A stretch of DNA of 64,000 bases from Sphingomonadales bacterium. Its GTDB lineage: Bacteria > Pseudomonadota > Alphaproteobacteria > Sphingomonadales > Sphingomonadaceae. This document shows positions 50,015-59,953 of the stretch, in pieces. Within the stretch, counting starts at the first letter, position 1; the number at the start of each line of letters is the position of its first letter. The stretch is from assembly GCA_016720115.1 (NCBI GenBank), contig JADJXT010000002.1, forward strand, positions 248,001 to 312,000, read 5' to 3'. The translations under genes and the position numbers were made by a program. The notes below the pieces were generated by a model. That model saw only the letters and a program-made list of their open reading frames with translations. It searched no databases and was not told where the DNA came from.

Positions 50015-52432
50015 TCACTTTTTGAGTGCGTTTTTGACTGCCTCGGCAATCTGTTGCACGGAAAACGGCTTCGGCAGGAAATGGACATTATCGAGGTTGA
50101 TCGATTGCCGCAGTTGCTCCTCCGCATAGCCCGACATGAAAAGGATGCGCACATCGCCATAATCGGCGCGCAATTTCTTTGCCATGGCCGGGCCATCCAT
50201 GTTGGGCATCACGACATCGGAAACGATCAGGTCATAGCGTTTGCCATCGGCAAAATGCTGCAATCCCTCTTCTCCGTCGCGTGCAGTTTCCACGGTATAA
50301 CCCTGCCGCACCAGCGCGCGTTCGGCGACGGCGCGCACCATATCCTCATCCTCGACAAGCAGGATTGTGGCGCTGCCCCACATCTCCTCAGGCTCCGGAG
50401 TCGAGGCGGCAGGTTCAGGCCTGACAGAGGAGGGCGTTGCGGCGCTGCCCACATGGGTGGGCAGGTAAATGTCAAAGCGCGTGCCCTTGCCGGTTTCCGA
50501 CTCGGCAAAAATGAAGCCGCCCGATTGCTTCACGATGCCGTAAACGGTGGAGAGGCCGAGCCCCGTTCCCTTCCCCACTTCCTTGGTGGTGAAAAAGGGT
50601 TCGAAAATCTTGCCCAGATGTTCCCTGGATATGCCGGTGCCGCTGTCCGAAACCGAGAGCAGCGCATATTCGCCAATCGGCAGTATCTCGCTTCGCATCG
50701 CGCGCACATCTGCCGGAGAAACGGGCCGCGTTTCGATACGCAGCGTGCCCCCTTTGGGCATTGCATCGCGGGCGTTGACCCCGAGGTTGATAATCACCTG
50801 CTCCAACTGCCCCGGATCGGCGCGCACCGCGCCAATGCCGCGCATATGGTTGACCTCAAGCTGGACACTCTCGCCCAGCAGGCGTTTCAGGAGGTGCGAC
50901 ACTTCCGCCACGACATCGGGCAGTTGCAATATCTGCGGCCGGAGCGTCTGCTGGCGCGAGAAGGCCAGCAATTGCCGTGTCAGGCTGGCGGCGCGATTGG
51001 AATTGTTCTTGATCTGCTGGATATCGTCATAATCGCTATCGCCCGGCGGGTGGCGGAGCAGCATCAGATCGCAATAGCCGATGATTGCCGTCAGGATATT
51101 GTTGAAATCATGCGCAACGCCACCGGCAAGCTGGCCGACCGCCTGCATCTTGGTTGCCTGCGCAACCTGCCGCTTGAGTTTGGTTTCCTCACTATTGTCC
51201 TTGAGGCCTAGCAGCACGGCCGCATTGCCGAAACCGCGCAACCCGGCAATCGACAGCGCAATTGCCTCGTCAGGCTGGTCTTTCAAACGTACCGCAATAT
51301 CCCCGGACATCGACTGGCCGCCCGCATAGCGCCGCACCGTATCCGAAACTGCGGCTTTGTCTTCGGGCACCACCAAATCGCCAGGATAAGGCGGCAACCG
51401 GTCATCCTTCACCCCCGCCACCCGCTGGAACGCATCATTTGCGAAAAGGAAACGACCATCCCGGTCGACCAGCGCAAGCCCGAGCGGCAGATTGGACAGC
51501 AGCTGTTCGATATGAACCTGCCCTGCGCTGTCGCCGACGCCTCTTCCATCGTCATCAATCGCGAGCAACATTGCCGCCCCGTCCGCGCCGTCATTTGCCA
51601 GCGGAATGTGCAACAGACGGACGGGCGGCGCATGCTTGCCCTCGCGCGTGAAATAGACCGCGCCCTTGTCGTCGACACGCAGCAATGCAGCGCATTCGCG
51701 GTTTGAGATATTCGCCGTCTCGCTGCCTGCCGCGCGCAAGGCAAAGGCGGGATTGGAAGACCGGATACGGCCTTCGGGCCCGACTGCTACCGCCATCACG
51801 CCCGCCAGCGCCAGCGCGCGCCCGATCCGCCCGCCGATCAGGTCGATGGCTTGCGCCTCAACACTAAGCGTTTCGACAGGCGAAAAACGCCACAGCAGAT
51901 ATTCATCGGCAGTCCCGGTGCGCAGCACCTCCACCCTGTAGGTTGTGCCGCGCTTTGTCAGCGCGTCAATGATCGCTCGCCCGTCACGCCAGGCCGACCG
52001 GCCACCCTTGAGCAGCAATTCGCGTTCCGCCTCTCCCAATCCCAGATCGGGTGGCGCCTGCAGGCCTTCGAACCAGAGGTTGAACCGGCCATTGGCGCAC
52101 AGCAGGCGCCCGGCCCGGTCACTTACCGCGACAGCCGCACGATCCAGTTCGATGGCCGAATAAGCAACCGACCAATCGGGCGGAGCGGTCTCATCGGTTG
52201 TGGTCGATGGGCGCTGCATACGCGCCGCGACCAGAACAAAGCCGCCAAGGCTGATCAATCCGGCGGCGGTAACCGCCAGCATCCTCACATCGCCTGTGAC
52301 CAACCACACCAGCAGCAATGACAATAAAATCGCCGCAACGATTATACCAATATGCAGCTTGTCGGCTTCGGCAACCCCGCCACCTTCGCGTTCCGTTTTG
52401 CCCAATTGCGAAGATGGAAGGCTGCCAGCCAA
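50015..52432 (-). CDS. cckA: CckA-type hybrid sensor histidine kinase
   Basis: The 805-residue protein has two membrane helices (about 27-45 and 52-70), two or three PAS-like domains (about 95-200, 205-290, 310-410), a HisKA/HATPase core with His441 (GGVAHDFNNILTAI), N-box NLGVNARDAM, G-boxes DSGTGI and GTGLGLSTVYGI, and a C-terminal receiver (about 683-800) with the Asp of LIVSDVVMPNMDG. This matches CckA, which passes phosphate through ChpT to CtrA and controls the alphaproteobacterial cell cycle. TTG start with AAGGGA 7 bases ahead. It lies downstream of an M13 peptidase gene on the same strand. Confidence 0.92.
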   Translation of the reverse strand: MAGSLPSSQLGKTEREGGGVAEADKLHIGIIVAAILLSLLLVWLVTGDVRMLAVTAAGLISLGGFVLVAARMQRPSTTTDETAPPDWSVAYSAIELDRAAVAVSDRAGRLLCANGRFNLWFEGLQAPPDLGLGEAERELLLKGGRSAWRDGRAIIDALTKRGTTYRVEVLRTGTADEYLLWRFSPVETLSVEAQAIDLIGGRIGRALALAGVMAVAVGPEGRIRSSNPAFALRAAGSETANISNRECAALLRVDDKGAVYFTREGKHAPPVRLLHIPLANDGADGAAMLLAIDDDGRGVGDSAGQVHIEQLLSNLPLGLALVDRDGRFLFANDAFQRVAGVKDDRLPPYPGDLVVPEDKAAVSDTVRRYAGGQSMSGDIAVRLKDQPDEAIALSIAGLRGFGNAAVLLGLKDNSEETKLKRQVAQATKMQAVGQLAGGVAHDFNNILTAIIGYCDLMLLRHPPGDSDYDDIQQIKNNSNRAASLTRQLLAFSRQQTLRPQILQLPDVVAEVSHLLKRLLGESVQLEVNHMRGIGAVRADPGQLEQVIINLGVNARDAMPKGGTLRIETRPVSPADVRAMRSEILPIGEYALLSVSDSGTGISREHLGKIFEPFFTTKEVGKGTGLGLSTVYGIVKQSGGFIFAESETGKGTRFDIYLPTHVGSAATPSSVRPEPAASTPEPEEMWGSATILLVEDEDMVRAVAERALVRQGYTVETARDGEEGLQHFADGKRYDLIVSDVVMPNMDGPAMAKKLRADYGDVRILFMSGYAEEQLRQSINLDNVHFLPKPFSVQQIAEAVKNALKK

Positions 52433-52447
52433 TTCAGGGTCCCTTGC

Positions 52448-54496
52448 TTACCAGATACGGATGCGCTCCCCCGGTGCGAGGTACAGCTTTTGTCCTTCTT
52501 TCGGCTGGAACGCCTCATACCATTTGTCAAGATTGCGCACCACCCAAACGCGCTGCTCGGAAGGGCTGTGCGGGTCAGTTATCAACCGGTTTCTGAGATT
52601 GGCTTCGCGATAGTTGCGCCGCCACACCTGCGCCCAGCCGAGGAAAAAGCGCTGGTCGCCGGTAAATCCGTCAATGACCGGCGCTTCCTTGCCGCCGAGC
52701 GATGCCTTATAGGCATCATAGGCGATGGTCAGGCCGGCAACGTCGCCGATATTTTCGCCCAGCGTAAATTCGCCCTTCACATTGGCGCCCGGGAAAATCT
52801 CATAGGCGTCATATTGTTTGACCAAGGCTTCGCTCGCTTTCTTGAACGCGGCGACATCGGCTTCGGTCCACCAATCGGACAGGCGGCCATTCTGATCGTA
52901 CTTCGATCCCTGATCGTCAAAATGGTGGCTGATTTCATGGCCGATAACGGCACCAATCCCGCCATAGTTGATGGCCGGATCGGCGTTGGGATCGAAAAAG
53001 GGTGGCTGCAAGATCGCTGCCGGGAAGACAATCTCGTTCATGCTGAAATTGGCATAGGCATTGATCGTCTGCGGCAGCATGCCCCATTCCCAGCGGCGGA
53101 TCGGTTCACCCAGCTTGCTCATATTGTCGGCGAAACCGAACTCGTTGGCACGCATGGCATTGCCGAAGGCATCGCCCTTGATGATGTTGAGTTTGGCATA
53201 ATCATGCCATTGGTCGGGATAGCCGATCTTGGTGGTGAAATTGGCCAGTTTCTGCTTCGCCTTCACCTTGGTATCGGGCTGCATCCAGTCGAGCCCGTCA
53301 ATCCGGCGTCCCATTGCGGCAACGACATTGCGTACCAGTTCGTTTGCCGCAGCCTTGGTTTCGGGCGGGAAATATTTGGCGGCGTAAGCCTTGCCGATCT
53401 CGTCGGTCAGCGCAGCTTCGACAAAACCTATACCACGCTTCCAGCGCGCCTCCTGCTGCGGCGTACCGGCCAGGGTGGTGCCGTAAAAAGCGAAGACAGT
53501 CTCATCGACCGCCTTGGGCAAGGCACCGGAATAATTGGCGAGAGCCGCAACCAGCATCTGGTCCTTGAACACGCCAATATCGGTTTCGGCAAAAATCCTG
53601 GCCGTTCCTGCCACTGCGCTTGGTTGGGCAACAAGGACTTGGTTGATCTTCGGACTCACCTTTTTCAGTATGCCCGACATCGAGATTTGCGGCGCAAGCT
53701 GATCCAGCTCGGCAAGCGACATCTTGTTGTAAACCTTTGTGGCGTCCGAACTGTCTTCGCGGGTCCATTGCACCTCGGCGATCTTCCTTTCGGCTTCGAA
53801 TATCGCGTTGGCACGTGCGTCGGCATTCGCCTCGCCTGCATGGACGAGCATCTTGGCGAGATAGGACTTATAGGCGGTACGGATCTCTTCGAACTTCGGA
53901 TTGTCGACCAGATACATATCGCGGTCGGGCAATCCTGTGCCGCCCTGGAAAATCTGGAAGATATAGGCGTCCGGATTCTTGTCATCCTGACCGACAAAAC
54001 CACCGAACAGCGCGCCCACACCCTTGGGTGCCAGCTTCGGCAAAAGCGCCTCGAACTGCTTGTGGGTCTTGACCGCGCGAACCTGTTTCAGGATCGGTTC
54101 GATCGGGGCCAACCCCTTTTTCTCAATCGCCGCTTCATCGAGATAAGTCGCATAGGCAACACCCATCTTGCTCTTGGGATCACTGGCCGCGGCCTCCAGC
54201 AAGCCCTTCACCCGCTCTTTCGACAGATCGTCGAGCTTGGTAAACATGCCGTAATTGGATTTGTCCGCCGGAATTTCGGTTTTCTTCAGCCATTCGCCAT
54301 TTGCGAACAGATAGAAATTATCTCCCGGAGCGGTGGCGCGATCCATGCCCTTTTCATCAAAACCGAAACTGCCCAGTTCGGGCCCGTCCTTGGCAGCCAT
54401 GGCTTCGTCGGCTGCACTTGCTGCAGCAGGCGATGCGGCGATTATGGCTGAAAGCGATACGCTGGCGACAACAGCCAACCTCCTGAATGACATCAT
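52448..54496 (-). CDS. Exported M13-family metallopeptidase (neprilysin-like)
   Basis: The 682-residue protein has a signal peptide (MMSFRRLAVVASVSLSAIIAASPAAASA), an M13 N-terminal domain and a catalytic domain with GHEISHHFDDQG (HExxH at 520-524) and GENIGDVAGL. The C-terminal LYLAPGERIRIW tail is typical of the family. It cleaves peptides in the periplasm or outside the cell. GGGGAG precedes the start. A long open frame on the opposite strand is a shadow of this gene. Confidence 0.94.
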   Translation of the reverse strand: MMSFRRLAVVASVSLSAIIAASPAAASAADEAMAAKDGPELGSFGFDEKGMDRATAPGDNFYLFANGEWLKKTEIPADKSNYGMFTKLDDLSKERVKGLLEAAASDPKSKMGVAYATYLDEAAIEKKGLAPIEPILKQVRAVKTHKQFEALLPKLAPKGVGALFGGFVGQDDKNPDAYIFQIFQGGTGLPDRDMYLVDNPKFEEIRTAYKSYLAKMLVHAGEANADARANAIFEAERKIAEVQWTREDSSDATKVYNKMSLAELDQLAPQISMSGILKKVSPKINQVLVAQPSAVAGTARIFAETDIGVFKDQMLVAALANYSGALPKAVDETVFAFYGTTLAGTPQQEARWKRGIGFVEAALTDEIGKAYAAKYFPPETKAAANELVRNVVAAMGRRIDGLDWMQPDTKVKAKQKLANFTTKIGYPDQWHDYAKLNIIKGDAFGNAMRANEFGFADNMSKLGEPIRRWEWGMLPQTINAYANFSMNEIVFPAAILQPPFFDPNADPAINYGGIGAVIGHEISHHFDDQGSKYDQNGRLSDWWTEADVAAFKKASEALVKQYDAYEIFPGANVKGEFTLGENIGDVAGLTIAYDAYKASLGGKEAPVIDGFTGDQRFFLGWAQVWRRNYREANLRNRLITDPHSPSEQRVWVVRNLDKWYEAFQPKEGQKLYLAPGERIRIW

Positions 54497-54552
54497 CTTT
54501 GAAAACTCCCCAGTTTATGACGCGAGTCCTGTCGACTCGACACTGGGGCCAG

Positions 54553-54569
54553 TTAGCCGGAGTGGCTAA
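54553..54569. terminator. Small hairpin in the gap between the smpB operon end and the M13 gene
   Basis: TTAGCC and GGCTAA form a 6-bp stem with a 5-base loop, 6 bases after the stop of the DUF2062 gene on the minus strand. No T-run follows, so termination is only a possibility. Confidence 0.3.
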
Positions 54570-54574
54570 TTAAA

Positions 54575-55141
54575 TTACAATCCCGATCCACCAGCGGCAT
54601 GAGCCTTCGACCGACGACGCCATTTGCTGCCGATCCGCCAGCGCCAGAACCATGCTGCCACCAGATATCCAATTGCGGCACTGACAACGGAAATCACCGC
54701 AAGCCCGACGACCATGGCGGGTGCGGCATCCGACAGCAGCCAGGTCATCCACGCCGAAATCGGCGCCTGCGTATCGATCAGTGTCTGCATCTGGGCGATA
54801 TCGGCTTTCAGATGCAGCAGTCCGTTCCCGACATAGACCGAGGCCGCCAATATGAACGGCGTCGTTGCAGGCATGCTGAGGAAAGTCATCGCTGCGCCAA
54901 TCGGAATGTTCGCGCGCACCGGCAAGGCAAGCAATGCAACGCCGGCAATCTGCACGCCGGGTATCAGCAGGAAAATTCCGACGAGAAGGCCAAGGGCGAC
55001 CCCGCGTGGAACCGAGCGGCGCGTGAAACGCCAGAGTGCAGGATGGAATACGCGATGGGCAAACGGACGCAAGAAACGGCTCCGCTCGAAACTCTCCCGA
55101 GACGGTGCCTGCTCATGGATCCACTTCGTCAGCCCGTTCAT
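54575..55141 (-). CDS. DUF2062-family membrane protein
   Basis: The 188-residue protein starts with an amphipathic segment (FERSRFLRPFAHRVFHPALWRFTRRSVPRG) and has three or four hydrophobic segments (for example GVALGLLVGIFLLIPGVQIAG and the C-terminal MVVGLAVISVVSAAIGYLVAAWFW). This matches DUF2062, an inner-membrane family of unknown function that is often in cell-wall or translation-linked operons. It overlaps smpB by 4 bases. Confidence 0.85.
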   Translation of the reverse strand: MNGLTKWIHEQAPSRESFERSRFLRPFAHRVFHPALWRFTRRSVPRGVALGLLVGIFLLIPGVQIAGVALLALPVRANIPIGAAMTFLSMPATTPFILAASVYVGNGLLHLKADIAQMQTLIDTQAPISAWMTWLLSDAAPAMVVGLAVISVVSAAIGYLVAAWFWRWRIGSKWRRRSKAHAAGGSGL

Positions 55142-55623
55142 CCGCGTTCCCGCATCAACCTTCCCTGTTCACGCTTCCAATCGCGCTCTTTTTCCGTAGC
55201 GCGCTTGTCCGGGGCCTTCTTGCCCTTGGCGAGCGCCAGTTCGACCTTAGCTCGCCCACGATTGTTAAAATATATGGACAGTGGAACCAAAGTCATCCCC
55301 TGTCGGGCCACCGCACCATGCAATTTGTTTATCTCGCGGACATTAAGGAGCAATTTACGGGGCCGCTTAGGTTCGTGGTTATAGCGGTTTCCATGGCTAA
55401 ACTCCGGGATGTTGGCATTCACCAGCCAGATTTCGTTGCCATCCTTCACTTCGGCATAGCTTTCCGCGATTGAACCTTCGCCGAATCGCAGCGATTTGAC
55501 CTCGGTTCCGGTCAGCGCAATCCCGGCCTCATATTTATCCTCGATATGGTAATCATAGCGCGCACGACGGTTCTCGGCAACGACCTTCGCTTTCTGAAAG
55601 GTTTCGGGTTTGGGGCGTGCCAT
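55138..55623 (-). CDS. smpB: SsrA-binding protein SmpB
   Basis: The 161-residue protein binds tmRNA and delivers it to stalled ribosomes for trans-translation. VVAENRRARYDYHIEDKYEAGI at the start, TEVKSLRFGEGSIAESYAEV, EFSHGNRYNHEPKRPRKLLL and the C-terminal basic tail (RATEKERDWKREQGRLMRERG) are SmpB signatures. It overlaps the DUF2062 gene by 4 bases and dapA by 1 base. The ssrA gene is not in the window. Confidence 0.97.
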   Translation of the reverse strand: MARPKPETFQKAKVVAENRRARYDYHIEDKYEAGIALTGTEVKSLRFGEGSIAESYAEVKDGNEIWLVNANIPEFSHGNRYNHEPKRPRKLLLNVREINKLHGAVARQGMTLVPLSIYFNNRGRAKVELALAKGKKAPDKRATEKERDWKREQGRLMRERG

Positions 55624-56498
55624 CAGACCAGACCTGCAATCTCCAGCGCGGCATCTACCGCTGCGCGGCTAGCTGCCGATGCCGGAACCAGCGGAAGGCG
55701 CATCTCTTCCGGAAATCCTTCGATAACGCGCGACATGGCATATTTGACTGGTCCGGGCGACGCATCGGTAAACAGCGCGGTATGAAGGGGGTGCAGCCGA
55801 TCATTCAGATCGCGCGCCAACTGATAGTCGCCATTTGCGCAGGCGGACTGGAATTCGGCGCAAAGTTTTGGTGCCACATTGGCCGTCACCGAAATGCAGC
55901 CAACGCCTCCTGCTGCATTGAATGCCAGTGCCATGTCGTCATTGCCCGAAAGCTGGCAGAAATCGACGCCGCAGCCGAGGCGATGCTCACCGACTCGGGC
56001 GATCTGCCCGCTTGCGTCCTTCACGCCGAGGATTGTCGGAATTTCTGCCAATCGCGCGAGCGTGGCAGGCAGGATGTCGGTCACGGTGCGCGCCGGAACA
56101 TTGTAAACGACGATCGGCAAATCGCTTTTCTCTGCGAGATGCGCATAATGGGCGTAAATTCCGTCCTGATTGGGGCGGTTGTAATAAGGCGCGACAACAA
56201 GGGCAGCGGCAGCGCCTTCCGCCTTTGCAAACTCCATATGGCGCACCGCGGTAGCGGTGTCGTTCGAGCCGCAACCCGCGATGACCGGCACCCGACCAGC
56301 GGCCTGTTCTATACAGATCGAAATCACGCGATAATGTTCATCATAGGACAAAGTCGGCGCCTCGCCCGTCGTACCGCAGGGCACAAGGGCGCTCGATCCC
56401 TGCTCGATTTGCCAATCCACCAGCGCGCGAAAATGCGATTCGGAAAACGTTCCGTCGCAAAAAGGAGTCACCAGAGCCGGAATTGAGCCCGTAAACAT
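55623..56498 (-). CDS. dapA: 4-hydroxy-tetrahydrodipicolinate synthase
   Basis: About 291 residues. It condenses pyruvate with aspartate semialdehyde in lysine and peptidoglycan precursor synthesis. TIM-barrel motifs GTTGEAPTLS (Thr pair), YYNRPNQDG (Tyr), ILGVKDASG (Schiff-base Lys) and SGNDDMAL are present. ATG 56498 is chosen; the open frame goes back to 56570 but the homology begins at MFTGSIPALVTPF. It overlaps smpB by 1 base. It is divergent from the lytic transglycosylase gene across about 98 bases. Confidence 0.96.
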   Translation of the reverse strand: MFTGSIPALVTPFCDGTFSESHFRALVDWQIEQGSSALVPCGTTGEAPTLSYDEHYRVISICIEQAAGRVPVIAGCGSNDTATAVRHMEFAKAEGAAAALVVAPYYNRPNQDGIYAHYAHLAEKSDLPIVVYNVPARTVTDILPATLARLAEIPTILGVKDASGQIARVGEHRLGCGVDFCQLSGNDDMALAFNAAGGVGCISVTANVAPKLCAEFQSACANGDYQLARDLNDRLHPLHTALFTDASPGPVKYAMSRVIEGFPEEMRLPLVPASAASRAAVDAALEIAGLV

Positions 56499-56596
56499 GG
56501 AAATTGCCTTCAAAACTAGCCAAATAGGTTGTTCATCACGTCCGGTGAACTGCAGGGGTGCATGGTTCATCGTCCACTAAGGAGGCAGCCCATAAT

Positions 56597-58600
56597 ATGT
56601 CGCGCATGGTAAAGCACCTGATTTCCGCTTCGCTGCTGGCAATTCCAGCTTCTGCATTCGCCGCCAACACACCTGAAACGCCCGAGATCGTCTGGCGGAC
56701 AGGAATTGGCGAAGCCAGCAATGTTCCCACCCCGATGGTCGATCCCAGCGGCGGCAACGTTCCCGCCGCGCTTCAGCGCTGGCGGATGTTGAGCCAGTCG
56801 GGTCAGTACAGCTTTTCCGAATATGCCTCATTCCTGATGACTTATCCGGATTGGCCCAATAGCGACGAAATGCGCAAAAACGCCGAACAGGCGATCAATG
56901 TTTTGAGCTGGTCACCCAATCAGGCCGTCGCCTATTTCGACCGGCTGGAGCCCGTGACCAACGGGGGACGCGCGAAATTTGCGCTGGCACTGTCGGCTAC
57001 CGGGGACAAGGCGCGCGCCGAACAATGGGCGCGTCGCGCCTGGCGCGAAGGGCCGCTGACCGATGATGACGAGAATCGCCTGTTCCAGTTGATGGCGGGC
57101 AAATTGACCGCTGCCGATCATGACGCGCGTACCAGCCGCCTGCTTTGGTCGAATGCCACCCGCGCGGCGCAGAAATGGCTGCCGTACACCTCGTCCGAAC
57201 GTCGCCCGGTTCTGGAGGCGCAATTGGCGCACGAACTGAAGGCGCCCGATGCCGCCGCAAAATTTGCCGCCGTCGGAACGGCTGGCTTGAGCGATGCCGG
57301 GCTGTTGATGGAACGCGTTGCCTCGCTTCGCACTTCCGGCAATAGCTGGTCTGCCCGCGAACTCCTCGCCAACCGGCCGCAATTGTCTGCCCCGCCGCAT
57401 GTCGCGCGCGACTGGCTCAAGGTGCTTTTGACCAATGCCGAAGCCGCTGAAACAGACGGCCAGTTCGACATGGCCTATCGCATTGCATCGAAACTGACCG
57501 ATGCCTTTCCGGCTGGCACCGATATTACAAAACTCGACCTGTCGACCCGCGATATTTACACCAGCCTTGCCTGGCTCGCTGGCGAAACGGCCTATTACAA
57601 ACTGGGCAGACCGCGCGATGCGACCGAGATGTTCAAACACTATGTCGCCGGTGCAAGAACACCGCAGACCCGCGCCAAAGGATTTTATTGGGCCGGTCGC
57701 GCAGCCAAAAAGGCAGGTGACCAGCAGGTTGCGCAGCAATATTTGACCGAAGCCGCCCGCTATTATGATTTCTTCCATGGCCAGCTGGCATTGGAAGCGC
57801 TGGGCAGGCCGTTGCCCGCAGTCCCGGCCTCCCCCATCTTGCCGCAACTTGCGGCCAATACGGTGCCGCCGACCTATACGGCTGCCCGCATGTCGTCCTC
57901 CTTCCCTGGCTGGAGGGATTCGAACAGTTTCATGCGCGCGCTTTCCAACTCAGCAAAAACCGAAAGCGATTTCAAGAATCTGTTCGCCTGGTCGAACCTC
58001 ATCGGTCGCCCTGACCTGTCGGTCATCGCAGCACGCAGTGCACGGATAGAAGGGTATGACGGCCTGATCCGCCTTGGCTATCCGACCGTCGCTGTGCCGC
58101 CGGAACACACCGGTAACTGGACCTTCATCCACGCCATTGCCCGGCAGGAAAGCCAGTTTGACCGCAATGCCGTCAGCCATGCCGGTGCGCGCGGACTGAT
58201 GCAGCTGATGCCGGGAACGGCGCGCGAGACATCGGGGAAAATTGCCCTCGCCTATCGCCCGGAAGCGCTCAACAGCGACACCAACTATAATATCCAACTG
58301 GGTTCGACCTATTTCCAGCGCATGTTGAATTACTATAATGGCAGCTATCCGCTCGCCGTGGCCGCCTACAACGCCGGGCCGGGCAATGTGAACAAGTGGC
58401 TGGCGCGCAATGGCGATCCTCGCTCGGGCGGCATCGACATACTCGACTGGATCGAACGGATCCCGATTTTCGAAACGCGCAACTATGTGCAGCGCGTACT
58501 CGAAAATGCGGTGATGTATGACCACCTCAACCCGGACAAAGCGCGCTATCGGAACAACGCACCGCTGAGCCACTATCTGGGCCGCCGCTCCGTCGGCTAA
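56597..58600 (+). CDS. Soluble lytic murein transglycosylase (Slt70-type)
   Basis: About 667 residues. A signal peptide (VKHLISASLLAIPASAFAA) is followed by a long alpha-helical domain and a C-terminal Slt domain with the catalytic Glu (ARQESQFDRNAVSHAGARGLMQLMPGTA; Glu at about residue 518) and NIQLGSTYFQRML, AVAAYNAGPGNVNKWL. It cleaves peptidoglycan between MurNAc and GlcNAc with 1,6-anhydro ends. Start ATG 56597 has AAGGAGG about 11 bases ahead; other starts (56606 or 56558) are possible. greB follows after 2 bases. Confidence 0.94.
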   Translation: MSRMVKHLISASLLAIPASAFAANTPETPEIVWRTGIGEASNVPTPMVDPSGGNVPAALQRWRMLSQSGQYSFSEYASFLMTYPDWPNSDEMRKNAEQAINVLSWSPNQAVAYFDRLEPVTNGGRAKFALALSATGDKARAEQWARRAWREGPLTDDDENRLFQLMAGKLTAADHDARTSRLLWSNATRAAQKWLPYTSSERRPVLEAQLAHELKAPDAAAKFAAVGTAGLSDAGLLMERVASLRTSGNSWSARELLANRPQLSAPPHVARDWLKVLLTNAEAAETDGQFDMAYRIASKLTDAFPAGTDITKLDLSTRDIYTSLAWLAGETAYYKLGRPRDATEMFKHYVAGARTPQTRAKGFYWAGRAAKKAGDQQVAQQYLTEAARYYDFFHGQLALEALGRPLPAVPASPILPQLAANTVPPTYTAARMSSSFPGWRDSNSFMRALSNSAKTESDFKNLFAWSNLIGRPDLSVIAARSARIEGYDGLIRLGYPTVAVPPEHTGNWTFIHAIARQESQFDRNAVSHAGARGLMQLMPGTARETSGKIALAYRPEALNSDTNYNIQLGSTYFQRMLNYYNGSYPLAVAAYNAGPGNVNKWLARNGDPRSGGIDILDWIERIPIFETRNYVQRVLENAVMYDHLNPDKARYRNNAPLSHYLGRRSVG

Positions 58601-58602
58601 TA

Positions 58603-59085
58603 ATGAGCGAACGGACAAACCCGATCACCCCGGCGGGGTTTGCAAACTTGCGCGCCGAATATGAGCAACTATTTGCCGTAGAGCGCCCGAAAGTGGTCGA
58701 AATTGTCAGCTGGGCAGCGGGCAATGGCGATCGCAGCGAGAATGGCGACTATATTTATGGTCGCCAGCGCTTGCGCGAGATCGACCGAAAACTGGGCAAA
58801 CTGTCGCGTCAGATGAAATTTGCCAAAGTCGTCGACCCCTCCAAACAGGACGACCGGAGCCGGGTCTTTTTCGGGGCGACGGTGACTTTGGCAGATGAGG
58901 ATGATGTTGAGCGCATCGTAACGCTGGTCGGCGATGATGAGGCCGATGCAGCCGCTGCCAAAATTGGCTGGAACTCACCACTGGCAAAGGCGTTACGCGG
59001 CGGGGCAATCGGCGATTTACGAACGGTGCAGTTGCCAGCTGGCCCCAAGGAATGGGAAATCGTCGAAATCAGCTATCCGGGCTGA
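58603..59085 (+). CDS. greB: Transcription elongation factor GreB
   Basis: The 160-residue protein has the N-terminal coiled coil (ITPAGFANLRAEYEQLF, ERPKVVEIVSWAAGNGDRSENGDYIYGRQRLREIDRKL) and the C-terminal domain that bind RNA polymerase. SWAAGNGDRSENGDYIYG with the acidic tip D-R-S-E favours GreB over GreA. It rescues backtracked RNA polymerase by stimulating cleavage of the transcript. It follows the transglycosylase gene by 2 bases and overlaps the 3' end of the convergent hydrolase gene by 17 bases. Confidence 0.95.
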   Translation: MSERTNPITPAGFANLRAEYEQLFAVERPKVVEIVSWAAGNGDRSENGDYIYGRQRLREIDRKLGKLSRQMKFAKVVDPSKQDDRSRVFFGATVTLADEDDVERIVTLVGDDEADAAAAKIGWNSPLAKALRGGAIGDLRTVQLPAGPKEWEIVEISYPG

Positions 59086-59953
59086 CCAGTTTGCGGATCA
59101 ATTGCGCGAGCCGGTCTGGCTCCTCCATCGGGATGAAGTGCGACACTTCGTTCCAATGGATATCTGTTGCCCCCGCGATATGTTCGGCCAGATCGGGCGC
59201 TGTCGGGCTGATCGAAAAATCCATCGCCCCGTTGCGCTCCGCATTGCGGGCGCGGAGTACCGTCGTTGGACAGGCGATATCGCCAACCCAGCCATAAGGA
59301 TTGTTCCGCCACGATCCCATATAGGCCGAAGCCTCCAGCACCGGCGGACAGGCAAGTTCCAGACCCTCCCCGCTTTCGGCTGGAACCAGCCCGTAACGGC
59401 AATAGTCGGCAAGCACCTCCGGAAGCCAATGCGAATAAGGCTCCCGATTGGCGAAGTGTGCGGCCATCTGCTCGGGGCTTTCCCAGGCATTTCGACGGCG
59501 CGCGACGGGATGGTCGCCGGGCGATCCGCCAAGGTTTCCGGGTTCCACGGCGTAGGTATCAGGCGTCATCATCACCGGATCGACGAGCAGCAACCCGGCA
59601 ATCTTTTCCGGCACCAGCGCAGCAGTCCGCGCCGCCACATAGCCGCCCATGCTGTGTCCGACAGCGAAAACAGGTTTGTCGATTTTGGCTTGTGCGAAAG
59701 CCGCCACATCGTCGGCGGCCGCCAGCCAGTCGGAAAGCGAGTCAGGGCGATAGCTGCGGCCATGTCCGCGCAGGTCGAGTGCCATGAAATGCCAGTTTGC
59801 GGGCAGTGCCCTGATCGTCGCATCCCAGCATCGCGCGTGGAAACCGGTCGCGTGTAGCAGCAGCAATGTGGGATGATCCCCTGCACTGCCCCACTCGAAC
59901 CAGCACAGCTCTCCGCCCGGAGCTGCGAAACGATGTTGAACCGGCTCGCTCAA
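59069..59953 (-). CDS. Alpha/beta hydrolase
   Basis: The 294-residue protein has LLLLHATGFHARCWD (oxyanion hole region), GHSMGGYVA (nucleophile Ser), a late Asp and the His of WNEVSHFIPME. The substrate is unknown; relatives include haloalkane dehalogenase-like and lysophospholipase-like enzymes. TTG start overlaps the aspS stop by 4 bases, so it is coupled to aspS. It 3'-overlaps greB. Confidence 0.88.
   Translation of the reverse strand: MSEPVQHRFAAPGGELCWFEWGSAGDHPTLLLLHATGFHARCWDATIRALPANWHFMALDLRGHGRSYRPDSLSDWLAAADDVAAFAQAKIDKPVFAVGHSMGGYVAARTAALVPEKIAGLLLVDPVMMTPDTYAVEPGNLGGSPGDHPVARRRNAWESPEQMAAHFANREPYSHWLPEVLADYCRYGLVPAESGEGLELACPPVLEASAYMGSWRNNPYGWVGDIACPTTVLRARNAERNGAMDFSISPTAPDLAEHIAGATDIHWNEVSHFIPMEEPDRLAQLIRKLVSPDS

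Noticed and set aside
52352..54451. 699-residue open frame on the plus strand
   Set aside because: It is the exact antisense shadow of the M13 peptidase gene, has no domain signature and arises from GC-biased third codon positions.
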